Source: Prostheceraeus crozeri
Taxonomy: Eukaryota > Platyhelminthes > Polycladida > Euryleptidae
Length of the DNA stretch: 64,000 nt
Direction of reading: 5' to 3'
Assembly (NCBI GenBank): GCA_907163375.1
Contig: CAJQUW010008680.1
Location: 372,001 to 436,000, forward strand
The notes under the pieces are model-generated. The model made no database searches, was not told where the DNA came from, and was given only the letters and a program-made list of their open reading frames with translations. Positions 10,676 to 20,759 of the stretch are shown one piece after another; the stretch's first letter is position 1, and every line of letters starts with the position of its first letter. The translations under genes were made by a program, and so were the position numbers.

Positions 10676-13600
10676 CGCGATTAATGGCTTTCTCAAACAA
10701 TTTGTAGTCGGCCTCGGGAATTCGAAACAGATGCAAGTTACGTGCTTTCTTTGCTCCATACCCAGTCCTACAATTTGGAACACAGCGATTCGGCATTTAC
10801 AGTGGATGTAACGACGGTTTTGATGGCGTAGCAGTCGTGGCGAAGGGTACAAAAAAACGTAGTCGGTGATCAAACACAAGACAGATGCAAAATGCTTGCG
10901 TTCCTGTGTATTCTATGTCACTCGTAGCATGTGACGTCAAACATATTAAAAAGCTAATTTCATAATCATGTCTGCAAACACATAACAATGTTTATATTGT
11001 TATGTGTAATACTATTAGATTGAATTAATATAAAATTAATTTAAATTATTAAGTTTTTCAAACCATGTAGAGAAAAAGCAACAAACACACATATATGGAT
11101 CTATAATGGCGTTTCATCACGTGCAAGTATTATCCAATCACGCGTTAGTAATCAGAATAGCTTGTTTCTGAATTTTCTGGTTATCTCCACGTCTAAAAAT
11201 GATTATAACAACTTTGTTACTTATAAAATTACTAATATAACTGATATGTATAATTAAATGACTCTGAAATAATGAATTTAAATGGACTCCACTTGTATGA
11301 CCTTGACTTGATATAGGCTAGATCCTGTGTCTACTCCAGTACCTCTATTCCTCCATGTAAGGGTTCATGGAAATCTATCAGCTGAAGCTGCCGTTGAGCT
11401 TGTCCTTTCACGTGTGAAAGAATTTGGAGTGGAATCATCCGATATTGTAGCCGTAACAACAGATAGTGCACCCGTTATGACTAAGTTTGGACGACTAGTT
11501 CCATTCGAACACCAACTATGTTTAGCTCATGGGATCCACTTAGCAGTCGTCGACATTATCTACAATCAGAAAATGCTATCAACTGATTACGAAACTCATG
11601 ATGATATGTCTGAGGAGGAGAGTGATTTTGATGAAGAAGATAATGCGTTACTCCATGATATTCCAGTTATCAATGACGATTTAAGTCTCGTCGTGACCAA
11701 AGTCAGGAATATCGCGAGAATGTTCAGAAAGTCACCTACGAAGAATCAGGTGAGTCACATTTCTTTTAAGTATACAGTAGTTTCTGTAGGTACAGCTGTT
11801 AACATCGGTTAATTCGTCACAAATCAGGGGAGGAGAACGAGATGTACCGCCACCGCATTATGTATTAGTAATGTATATGGTTAGATGCTTTAACTCAAAG
11901 GATAGCGGAAGTTTAATTCAAGCAATCAGGTGTGACGAGTAATACAATTAGTATAATATTTTCAAGGCTTAAAATTTGATACCTTAATAAAATGCAGGCT
12001 TACTCAACATTATGACTATTTTCTTAACGTTTTTGTGAACTATATATAAGCTCAGTAGTAATAAGTTGTATCTAAGTTCCTGTTTTGCTGGCTAGCCTGA
12101 GTTATTTCCTAATCTACGTGATTATATTTGAACTGAATTTGTTAATTCTGTTTTGATTTTATGACCTTCCACACTTGCTTATTGCCACACGAAATGTGAT
12201 ACACTAGTTTTCTTTTGTAAAGATTATTTGTCGATTGTGTGTCGGTATCTTTATCAGTTTAATTACGAACGACATAATTATAGAGGAGAAATGTACCTCA
12301 AATCACATCTTAACTTCGTTAAAATTGCTTGAGAGTTATAAGATTGACTTAATTTTCCATTGACATAAGTTAGATAAACTGTTCATAATCTGTTTGCATT
12401 TGGAAACTGTACTGTTAAAAGACTCACATACTACCCAACACTGTATTATAGATAAATGGCATGCATGTAAAAGCTTGAATTTTTACTAAAAAAGTAACTA
12501 TTGTTAAAAAGGAGTAATTATTAATTTTCAACTGAAAGCTACAGCTCTATTAAATGAGTAAGCTACTCGTATACACTAAATGCCTGCTATTAACTTTCAG
12601 ATTTTACAAGGATACGTAATGGAAGAAAAAGGAAAAGAATTGAATCTCGTTTTAGACTGTAGGACTCGATGGAACAGTCTCGAATCGATGGTGTCCCGGT
12701 TTCTTGATCTTCGAAAGCCTGTTTCAAAAGCTCTTATCGATATTAGAGACGCCCCAGCTTGTGCGAAAGTGAGTTTGAAGTTCTGATAGAGCTCGTAGCT
12801 GCTCTTGCTCCGATTCAAATGTCAGCTGAGGTAATTGGTCGACGAGATACTACCCTGATTCAAGCGGAAGGAGCTATAAAATTCTTGTTCAATCGTTTAA
12901 AGAAGAACAAATCAAGAATAAGTTCTGCTCTTTTATCTGCTCTAAGAAACAGACTGGGAGAGAGGCGCAATGAGCGTATTGTGTCCCTTGCAAAATACTT
13001 GCAGAACTGCTGCTGTTTATTTGAGGAAGAGAGTGATGATTTCTTCAAAATCAGTTCGAAAAAAACTTTGATTGAAACTGCAAGGAAGCTTCTCGCGAAC
13101 TTATTCATGGATGATTCGTCGATGGCTTGTTCGGAAATTGAGACGGTAATCGAACCAGATACATGCGGATCCGCAAAGGAAGAAGATCTTCAGGCAGAAC
13201 TGATGAAAGCAATGAATAGTTCTGCATCATCTTCAGCATCAAATGTTGAATGTGATTAGCAGTTCAAAACTTGTCATCCGAATTTGGAATTTATGAGAAA
13301 ACAGGAAAGCGCACAGGAAACTTGGACCTGTTGCTTCATTGTCTTTTAACTATCAAGCCCACTTCAGTAGAAAGTGAACGTGTCTTTTCTATTGCAGCTC
13401 GTTATATTGGGAAAATCCGATCACGTCTAAGTGACAAATCAGTGAATATTCTATGTGTATTGAACGCCTACTTCAAGAACGTGTAGTCTGCGAATTCTCT
13501 TGTTCAATTTTCAACCTTTTTGCTATTTTGTTGTATCAAATATGAATATGAGAGTTATGAAAACTTGATATGAGTCATGATAAATTTATTCTTTTCTACA

Positions 13601-13759
13601 TTTTCGAGTAACAAAGTTAAACAAGTTAAGGGGATTAGCTACATTGAACTCAGAACTCGTCGGGAAAAAAATCCCGGTAATTCCCGGGAAAACGATTTGA
13701 ATTCCCGATTCCCGGGAATTCCCGAAAACGCATTTTCCGTTAAACCCTAAAACACATAT

Positions 13760-14510
13760 AATGTCCCTATAATCCCGCGAGAATAAATGACACCCCAGAC
13801 CGGTACACCAGGTAAATTCACAGATTTGTCAACCGTAAATTTTCAGAATCCCAATTAACACAATTGTGGCGGTTTCTTTGCCAGTTGATCTTGAAAATGC
13901 TTCATCTGACCACCAAGTGCGATCTAAAATAGTGTCATTAGCATCCAACACATTCAAGAACCACTTGGAGAATTCAATTTGTTTGTCCCAGTCGACAGCA
14001 CACAGTGAATGAGTCAGTCGTAGAATGCATGTACAAGCCTTCATTTTTCCTTTCTTTAGAAGCTTAAAGACGCTTCCCGAATTCTTCAAATAGGCCTCGA
14101 GCTGACTTCTGTTGGCTTCTGGCTAGCCTTCCACAAATTTGATCTCCGATCGCTCCAGTTGCAGTGGCTGCATGTGGTCTCTCACTCCTCTAAGTATCCA
14201 TCACTGATCCAGTCTCTTTAGATCTCTGCAACAAAAAATCAATACTGAGCACTTCTGCTTCGCGGATCTGATTTTTTGGTCGGCCATCTACTTGTCTTGA
14301 CGATGGCTGTTGGTAGCGGTTATAAGGCCTCGCAATAAGGGAGAGGAAAAACTCATAATTTATTTGGACTTTTCTCAGAAAATTTGAAATATTCCTAGTC
14401 AACTGTTCAATGAACCGTCTACTTGATCTAGCAGCATTATTACTGTTCATGCAATAGAGCTCTACAACCGAAATTCGCTGCTGCTTGTTCAAACGAAAAG
14501 TCATATTGAT
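13760..14510 (-). mobile_element. mariner-like transposase relic, N-terminal half
   Basis: On the minus strand, MTFRLNKQQRISVVELYC (from 14504) resembles the helix-turn-helix start of some mariner-type transposases, and KETGSVMDT the inter-domain linker. Lower down, DWDKQIEFSKWFL is followed by WWSDEAFSRSTG, matching the family's RIEFC-W and WSDEA-F-L-G region with the first catalytic Asp. A decayed VPVWGVIYSRGIIG block then runs to the right end of the hAT element. Stops break the frame between pieces. It is probably one element with 1-351. Confidence 0.6.
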
Positions 14511-15263
14511 TGCATATAAGAGTGAAAATAACAGTGAAATTTAGAGAACATGGACAACGATGACGGGTTTCTAACCAGATAGACTATGATAGATGCACTT
14601 CCAAAGCTGAAAATGAACCCCTGTGACCCGTGGTTTGTTTTAATGAATAATTTAGTCAACTTTATGTAAGGTTTTCATTACTTATCAGCTGGATGTTCTT
14701 CAATGTTGGTACAACAAGAAAAGGGAAATTCCTGTTCTAAGTTTTGTGGCACCCTCGTGTTTGTTATACAAGCTTGCAGAACCGAATTACAGCTCTGTAT
14801 CCGAGAGATATTTTTGTACATCCAATATCATCAAGCCACAGACAGCCTCTGTGAGTTCGTAAAAAAAGTTGAAGCGATCTCCGTCGACATTGAATTTTGC
14901 AAAAATATTTCTGCTGCCATGCTGAAATTATGATACAATTGTAGATTCATCATTGTTCGTTACATTGTTCATTTCATTTCATACGATGAGAGAGGTCCCT
15001 GCTTTGATGCTTCCTTTAATTTTTTCCCAATAGGTGCGAGGCCTTTCAACCGCTGCAGGCGACCATCATGAGGCACTTTCTGAAAAAACAACCTGCAGTG
15101 GGGCTCAGACATAGTTGAAAATTACTGGCGATGGTTAAAGTTGAAGCAGTCATTGCAATAATGAAAGTCATTCAATTTTTTTCTTTTTTATGACGGTCAA
15201 TTACTGCATTATAGAAATCTAAATCTGATAACGTGATTCCTTAAAACGATTCTCTTCTTTCAG
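14511..15263. other. No recognisable gene; upstream intron of the kinesin-like exon
   Basis: A 76-codon open frame at 14703-14933 has no similarity I can name. The stretch ends in a good 3' splice site (TTCTCTTCTTTCAG, AG at 15262-15263). I could not find the preceding kinesin exon here. Confidence 0.4.
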
Positions 15264-15372
15264 CTATGCCAGTCGAGTGAAACTGATCAAAAATGATGCA
15301 ACAAAGAACAAAGACAGTGAAGAAATCGCAAAACTGAAGAAGGAAATCCAAAAGCTGAGAGGTGGCGGATAA
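15264..15372 (+). CDS. Terminal coding exon of a kinesin-14-like motor gene
   Basis: After a clear 3' splice site the frame (first base completes a split codon) reads YASRVKLIKND, then ATKNKDSEEIAKLKKEI, then a short QKLRGGG tail and a stop at 15370-15372. The sequence YASRV-LI-ND followed by a charged helix with LKK is the end of the motor domain and neck mimic of C-terminal-motor (kinesin-14) proteins of the KCBP / sea-urchin kinesin-C type, known from family comparison. These are minus-end-directed microtubule motors with the motor at the C-terminus. The upstream exons should lie on plus to the left, but the next 14 kb is transposon sequence. The gene may have a very long intron, or this may be an orphan remnant. 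Only about 35 residues support it. Confidence 0.6.
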
Positions 15373-15837
15373 GAGAGTCGAGTTTACTTGTCGAAATGTC
15401 ATTGAGAGATTTACATTTGATTTGTTTTTATTCATTTGACAGCAACACATGGGCAGATCATTCCTTATTTTGCCTGCTTGATTAGCATGTAAACAAAGTT
15501 TTATCTAATCGAAAAGTCAAAGAGTTTTGAATATAATTTCTATGCATTTTGGGAATGGTCGTGAGGAATGACCGGGTGCCATGAACAATAGAAGTCTAAT
15601 ATAAATTACAACGGTTCATAGGAAGAGCCAAGAAATGTCTGAACGTGACAAATGGATACAGCTTTTCAAATTCAAAATGAATTACACACATTGCACTTGT
15701 AACGAATTTATTTACTGCGTGACAACAAATCTTAACACTGGGAATTATAGTGACCATTATTTTCATTAATGAAATAGCATCAGAACTATAACTTAAAATG
15801 TTAAAGTTTTATTTCAGACATGTCTAGAAACCTGCAT
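15373..15837. other. 3' UTR/intergenic sequence, nothing else recognised
   Basis: This is AT-rich sequence after the kinesin-like stop codon. No canonical AATAAA is placed convincingly. Confidence 0.35.
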
Positions 15838-16760
15838 AGCCCCTAGCATTAATGCGAGCTCAAATTCTATTGTTCATAGAGTTCATCTGATCTCTCTTGC
15901 TCACTGCGCTCTCATTGCTTTTCAACCAATCGTTCGGAAAGTTGTTCGAAATTGGTTTGAAAATGTGGATACGAGTTTTCCATCCATCAACCAGTCTCAT
16001 ACCACGCAAGCTTGGTGAAAGATCAGGAGAGTGTGAAGGCTATGGGAGTTAGACCTACTCAACTGCTGAGCTGTTGTCACCTGGCTGGAGTGCTCTGTGC
16101 AACTGCACAGTGTCATCTTGAATGATGAGATGGTGCCCCTATACACTGTACTGTTGGAGTAACAAAAATAGTTACAATCTCCGGAGAGATAACACTAGTC
16201 TTCCAAGGTGCCTTGATGACAATAGCAGCTTTGACTTGTCCATCGTGCCAAATACCGGCCGAAATCATGACGCTGAAACCACCGCTGAAGCGACCATGTT
16301 CTGAAATGCAGCAAACTGTATATCTCTTACAAGACAGTCCGTGAGCACATACTCTTCCGTCGTGGAAATCGAGGGTAATCAGTAATTACTCGTCCACATC
16401 ACGCGATGTCTCTCATCAGCGCTACTTTTGAATGTCACTCACACCATTCTAATCTTTTTCGCTTGTGTTCGAGATCTGTAGCATGTCCATTCATGCGGGA
16501 AAGCAATCGTATAAATTCACTATACAGTTCAAAAAGTTATTGAGAGGTATGCGTACAGCATATCTGTAAAATTTAATTCCCGCTTCTGTCAAATTCAGCT
16601 CGTCGATGTGCAGTTCTTACGCAACGGACATTCCGTGAGCACATGCTCTTCCGTCGTGGAAATCGAGGGTAAACAGTGATTACTCGTCCACATCACGCGA
16701 TGAAACTCATCAGCACTCCTTTTAGAATGTCACTCACACCATTCTAATCGCAATTTTGAT
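15838..16760 (-). mobile_element. Tc1/mariner relic with a duplicated catalytic segment
   Basis: On the minus strand, VDE-LLITLDFHDGRVC (16334-16453) matches the first catalytic Asp region. QDDTVQLHRALQ precedes PSHSPDLSP (around 16030-16060), and ARINARGYAGF (near 15850) matches the usual C-terminal ARINARGG motif. Many stops are present. The first-Asp segment occurs twice as a direct repeat of about 120 bp, at 16334-16453 and 16628-16749 (offset 294 bp), with several differences, so the duplication is not recent. Confidence 0.65.
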
Positions 16761-17649
16761 AGTTTGGAAATGTGGGAATCGATTAAACAAGTTGTAAAGA
16801 AACACCCAGTGGTGTGAAGTGGGATCCATAGCGCCGGATGAGTCACTGTTAGATACAAGGCAGCAGTGCTACCAAGATGCCATGCAAGAATGTCAGCAGG
16901 TCGTCGTTGATCGTTGTATACATCAACGCCTTTCTCGAGTTAGGGGTCATGTGTGCTCTCTGACAGTATCCAAACAAGCAGTCTCGCAAATTATTGTGTC
17001 TGCTCACAACAGTCGTTCCGTATTTCCATTTGCTAGTTGATCAAGGACTTGCTTATTTTCCGGTGAGCATGCAGGACAGAAGGAATTCTAAGGAAAAAGG
17101 TCAAGATGAAGCTACCACTTCAACAAGGCCAACAAGAAGCCTCCTTGGTATCAAATTCCCCGAAGAAACACGTACTTGATTCGCTGTTGTGAGAGAATCA
17201 AAAAGTTCAATACATTGCGTTTCGTCTATTACTTTGGATAGCTGATCTGTTTCATAGGATTTTCTTATCTTTTATTCCCTTATCTGTTGTTCTGGGTGAA
17301 CCAAAATGTTATACAAAGTTATGGAATCACTGAAATCACTGAGTTACTATCATCACATCAGAGTAGGAGACGATATATGCTGATGTTGAATGGTGCTTCA
17401 ATGAACGCAAGTCGAAACCTCCAAAATGAAATTCCAACTGAACTTGTCTTCTTGCATTTGCAGTCAATTCTATACCAGCAATATCTTCAAGAGTCAAGAG
17501 ATGACATTGTCATCGTACTCTTGCAATTCAAATTTAGTCAAAGATAGTGGAGTAGTACGAGTAACATACGCTTTGCTGAATGATCCACATAATCGAAGCA
17601 GATGCAAGATTGCTTGAGGCTCATCGAGCTTCTGTAATAAATTATTCGC
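16761..17649. other. No recognised gene
   Basis: Open frames at 16819-17040 and 17287-17547 have no domain or compositional support. The sequence looks like decayed intergenic DNA between two elements. Confidence 0.4.
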
Positions 17650-18551
17650 TATATATCGTCGAGATCTGATATACGCATTTGGAAAACTAACAATTTTTAT
17701 CGGGGCGCCAAGAATTTCTGCATTTGGCTGAGAGAATTTCGCGATATCTGATGGAAATTGTTCGTGATGAATTGTTCATTTGTCCTATCGGCGATGAAGA
17801 GAAGAGTTCACATTTTGTCAAGTTCAGCTCCAAACCAGTTATTGATGATGCAGATTCAATGATATTCAAAACTTCAACCAATTCTTCATGTCTTCCGCAG
17901 AAGACCCCATCATCCAGATACCAAGTCGATTGAGGGCCAAAGCGAAGAAGAAAGGTCCAAGTGGATCGCCTTGTTGCACGCCCTGAGATGATGTCAACGT
18001 ACCAAGATTATGATACAGAAAAGGATGCTGTGCATTGCAGGAACTGACATATCGCAACATCTCAGGGAAATTTTAGCTGCACTTTATGTGCATCTGTGCA
18101 TCTTTATGTGAATTTTAGCTGCACTCAGGATATGCAATTAAAAGCATTTTTGAAATCGATCCTATCTGTAAAGTCTGTGTAAAGCAAAGTCTGTGTCGTA
18201 CCAATGTTCTTCGATAACATGACGAATCCGATGAATAATTATTTCGTTGCCAGCAGGAGTTGATACTCCAAACTGATAAGGAGTGAGAAACGATTCAGTA
18301 GACACTTTATGAACGTGGCAAAGGCATTTAATGGCGATTCTACGGAGAACATTTCCAACCGCAATTGGACGGACATCCCCCAGTTTAGTCTTTTTTAGTG
18401 CAACAAATGATGCACCATCAATGTAGGGTAGGCCCTAATGCCTCAGATGGAGCTTGATCAAAAAAGAAAATATTAATAGCATGTCTTAGAGAAGTCAACA
18501 GGGAAATGGCCAATATGGTTTCGTTGGCATCCGAAATATGCTGCACTCTAA

Positions 18552-19900
18552 GGCCGCTGTCACACAGAATAAGGTGTCTTCCATCTTCCATCTTCCATTT
18601 GGGATTACCTTTTTATTCCATGTAGAAAAGAATCCAACCTATCTCACAGAAAAGGTCATCAGCCATAAGTCAACTTCCATCTTTCATCGTCCGTCATGCT
18701 GTCACACAGGAAAAGTCATAAGGCGTCGTCCATCGGACATAACGCATGAAATTATGCGACTGATGAAACTCATTTCCATAAGTCGTCAGGCGTCAGCCGC
18801 GAGACTGTTCTAAAAATAGAGCAACGTGAAGTGACGTCTGAGGAAGATTTATGAAGCTGTCATTTGCGAAGAGAAGCAATCAGAAAACAGCCTTTGTTCA
18901 CAATGTTGAACGGGGACGAGGATCAAGACAGTAGTCACAGACAACGGAAAATAGTGAAAAACAGCGCTGACTGAATTGGAAATGGATTTCCCTAGTGCAG
19001 GGTTGCGCAACCTGCGGCCTTACGGCCGCATGCGGCCGTAGCAGAGGCAAAGTGCGGCCGTGACAATGAGAAGTAAAAGAAAAAGTATATTGTACATGTA
19101 TATTGCAAATATTTCTGGAGTTCAAGGCAATCGAAAAACAATCGGAACTATAGAAGCATGCTAGTCACCTTGTAAATGTCGAACTCCTTTATGCCTACAC
19201 TGCTTGGATAAATGCGGGCCCGCAGGCGCGATGAAGGCGTTCAAGCAGTTCGATAGCACATGAATAGAATACGTTATGGAAGTTACATCCATATGTATTC
19301 ACGGCTACGGTCATCAGCTAAAAGAAACGAAAGTGACACTTGTAGATTGCTCGAATTGTTCGCGCGCGTGAGCTTCAAGTCCATGAATTTTGCATGGCTC
19401 GTGATTCCTTTATGAATTATTACAGTAGCTTAGTAAAGTGTTTTCTCCATCGGTTGCCCTTACAAAAACATGCTTTCAACTTTTCAAGTGCTAAAATCAT
19501 CAGTAGCTTACAATCTTTTCAGGTCAAAAATGACCGTCGGTCGTTTGTGGGTTAATTTGCTAACACATTCTTTGCGAAGTAGGCCTTTATGCGATTTTCA
19601 CTGCGTCATTCATCAAGGAAAGCTAGTTTGAGAGTTGGAATATAAAAGGGATTGGCTGTTGACCTAGTTGTTTGCACACATATTTAGTGCGGCCGTGACT
19701 CTTTCGGCCTTCGAAATGGCGGCCGAAAAATGTAAAAAGGTTGCGCATCCCTGCCCTAGTGTGACTGCGGTAGGTGGAAGATGAACGATGGAAGGCGGAA
19801 GACAGCAGATGAAAATCGTCTCATCACGCATTATGAAGAATGTGCAAATAGGCGAGTGACACGGAAGATGGAAGACGCCTTTTCCTGTGTGACAGCGGCC
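18552..19900. mobile_element. PIF/Harbinger-like MITE
   Basis: Terminal inverted repeats start GGCCGCTGTCACACAG on both sides and extend over about 38 bp with few mismatches. They are flanked by TAA at 18549-18551 and 19901-19903, the 3-bp duplication typical of PIF/Harbinger. Subterminal CTTCCATCTTCCATC-type repeats occur at both ends. Without its own hAT insertion the element is about 585 bp, with no coding capacity. It sits inside the LINE. Confidence 0.85.
18998..19753. mobile_element. hAT-like non-autonomous element nested in the MITE
   Basis: Left end CAGGGTTGCGCAACCT and right end AGGTTGCGCATCCCTG are imperfect inverted repeats. The 8-bp direct repeat CCCTAGTG flanks them at 18990-18997 and 19754-19761, perfect in both copies. 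Both ends also carry copies of AGTGCGGCCGTGAC. The interior (756 bp in all) has no transposase. CAGGG termini and an 8-bp duplication are classic hAT features. Confidence 0.93.
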
Positions 19901-20759
19901 TAAGCCAATATGGGCCACAAGCACTGTCTTTCGGGAAAGATTTTAAAATAGCCAGCATGTCAAAAGTATTGTTCAATTGAGTTGGCAATGCATCGTTCGA
20001 TTCATCTATTGAAGGCGAGGGATCATCAGGATGTTACATCTGGAGCGCTTTCCATGTCTCAGGTGTGTCTGATGCCAGCGACAAGCACGTCCATCTGCTT
20101 GCATGAGTCAGTGCCGCATCAAGAACCACTCTTTCATCTGAATCTTTGGAAATACAAGCTGTCTGTGTTCGATCCTTGTGGCTTGATAAACTTGCTGTGT
20201 TAACTGTTCCTTTCCACAATTCAAGGCATCGGTTTTCTTTCCTTTTTTTGTAGAATTTGTTTATGTCTGCTATTTTTTTGCTTCTACCGCCACGCTTTGG
20301 TGAAGGTAAAACAGCTTTTTGCAAACATAAGCAATTTCTCCCATGCTTCTCCAGAATTTTCTTGAATGATGTTCATCAACGTTACGGACAATGCTTCTGC
20401 AAATGATTGCCTTGCGTTTGCTGTGACTGCTCTCAGTGTTGGCTTCCTCAATCACATCATTTCGTTCCATGAAGAGAAGGAAGGCACATTACTTGCTGAC
20501 AAAGATTCAGCATCAGCTGTCGATGATGTGCAAAGTTCATCAGATTTATGGACCATTTTGCATTTCTTAGAATGATTGATAGAGCGATTAATAGAAATTA
20601 AGCGATTGCATTGGCTTACATATGTCCTGTGCTGCTCCAGCCACTCATTAGGGACATTACCTGAATAAAGACCTTGAGCATACCGCACAACGTGCTTTTT
20701 CAGCATAGATGGTACGCAGCGTTCTAGACATTCACGTACCGGGCATAGAAGGCCAGTCG

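Larger units (their letters stand above)
3072..10796 (-). pseudogene. P-element-like THAP transposase (THAP9-like), interrupted
   Basis: It starts at ATG 10796-10794: MPNRCVPNC (first Cys pair of the THAP C2CH finger), then LHLFRIPEADYKLF. After the foldback insertion it continues at 5847 downward with PSTRICSLHFDTSCF (the C-x2-H pair) and LKTGSIPTMF, the usual end of the THAP domain. One in-frame stop lies just before PSTRIC. Downstream come the P catalytic region (ILLIDEV near 4940; VLAFMVKSLRSSF), FLLFDSTHNLKNVF (the D-x-HLLK-type motif), then WWSI and LTGVFVSDPLEKR. A GT-AG intron at 3397-3509 joins this to FSWYRQGSGGTYF, the conserved SDPLE-RFG-YR-SGG motif. Another intron fits about 3894-4350. 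Frame breaks near 5090 and 4660 also show that it is dead. Confidence 0.88.
2323..11357 (-). mobile_element. P-superfamily DNA transposon inserted in the hAT transposase
   Basis: The termini form a roughly 32-bp inverted repeat starting CATGGAGGAATAGAGGT, with two mismatches between the ends. Internal to it both ends carry a 13-bp subterminal inverted repeat, ACAAGTGGAGTCC (2369-2381 and, inverted, 11284-11296). An 8-bp target duplication flanks it. The Drosophila P element has the same layout (31-bp terminal repeat starting CATG, 11-bp subterminal repeat, 8-bp duplication). The minus strand encodes a THAP-type transposase. Net length without the foldback insertion is about 4.2 kb. Positions 2382-3070 and 10990-11283 hold no coding sequence I recognise and are probably non-coding element ends. 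Confidence 0.9.
1666..13486 (+). pseudogene. hAT transposase, split and frame-broken
   Basis: The N-terminal piece 1666-2322 carries a BED zinc finger (VWENF, then CIHCKK, then FHQEH) and the start of the RNase-H-like fold (FSITTDEFTSTRNWRYMNVN). After the inserted element the same frame resumes at 11366 (HGNLSAEAAVELV; VAVTTDSAPVMTKFGRL; HQLCLAHGIHLAV). A GT-AG intron fits 11750-12600: KSPTKNQ joins ILQGYVMEEKGKEL in frame, giving the family's LDCRTRWNSL motif. A shift is needed near 12775 (into CESEFEVLIELV) and another near 13260, before the hATC domain (GNLDLLLHCLL; PTSVESERVFS) ending at 13486. So there are at least two frame breaks plus the insertion. Confidence 0.88.
1341..13749 (+). 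mobile_element. hAT-superfamily DNA transposon (contains a P-like element)
   Basis: The termini are inverted: TAGGGTTTAAC at 1343 and GTTAAACCCTA ending at 13749. Both are followed inward by clusters of the palindrome-rich string ATTCCCGGGAATTCCC. Flanks AAACACAA (1333-1340) and AAACACAT (13750-13757) look like an 8-bp target duplication with one mismatch, as expected for hAT; the exact boundary is uncertain by about 2 bp. Inside is a plus-strand transposase with a BED finger at the N-terminus and an hATC dimerisation domain at the C-terminus. Without the 9.0 kb P-like insertion the element is about 3.4 kb, ordinary for hAT. Confidence 0.9.
17650..20706 (-). mobile_element. LINE of the GVQQGDPLGP type, split by a MITE
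   Basis: Read downward from 20706. The N-terminal region has EAWEKLL and then PSPKRGGRSKK, like the F-x-P-RGGR block of a LINE group common in invertebrates. After the MITE (18552-19900) it continues with GASFVAL, DVRPIAVGNVLRRIAIKCL and LTPYQFGVSTPAGNEIIIH, then a gap, then SSQGVQQGDPLGPFFFAL. In a second frame come LDDG and GLELNLTKCELF. The order and motifs match a reverse transcriptase whose palm box is GVQQGDPLGP with YLDDG, unlike the SGVPQGS/YADD LINEs elsewhere in the window. I cannot name the clade. Multiple stops and shifts show it is dead. Confidence 0.75.

Noticed and set aside
11750-12600. Gap in hAT coding as a further insertion
   Set aside because: It has GT-AG borders and joins in frame at a point where the protein family continues, so an intron is the simpler reading.
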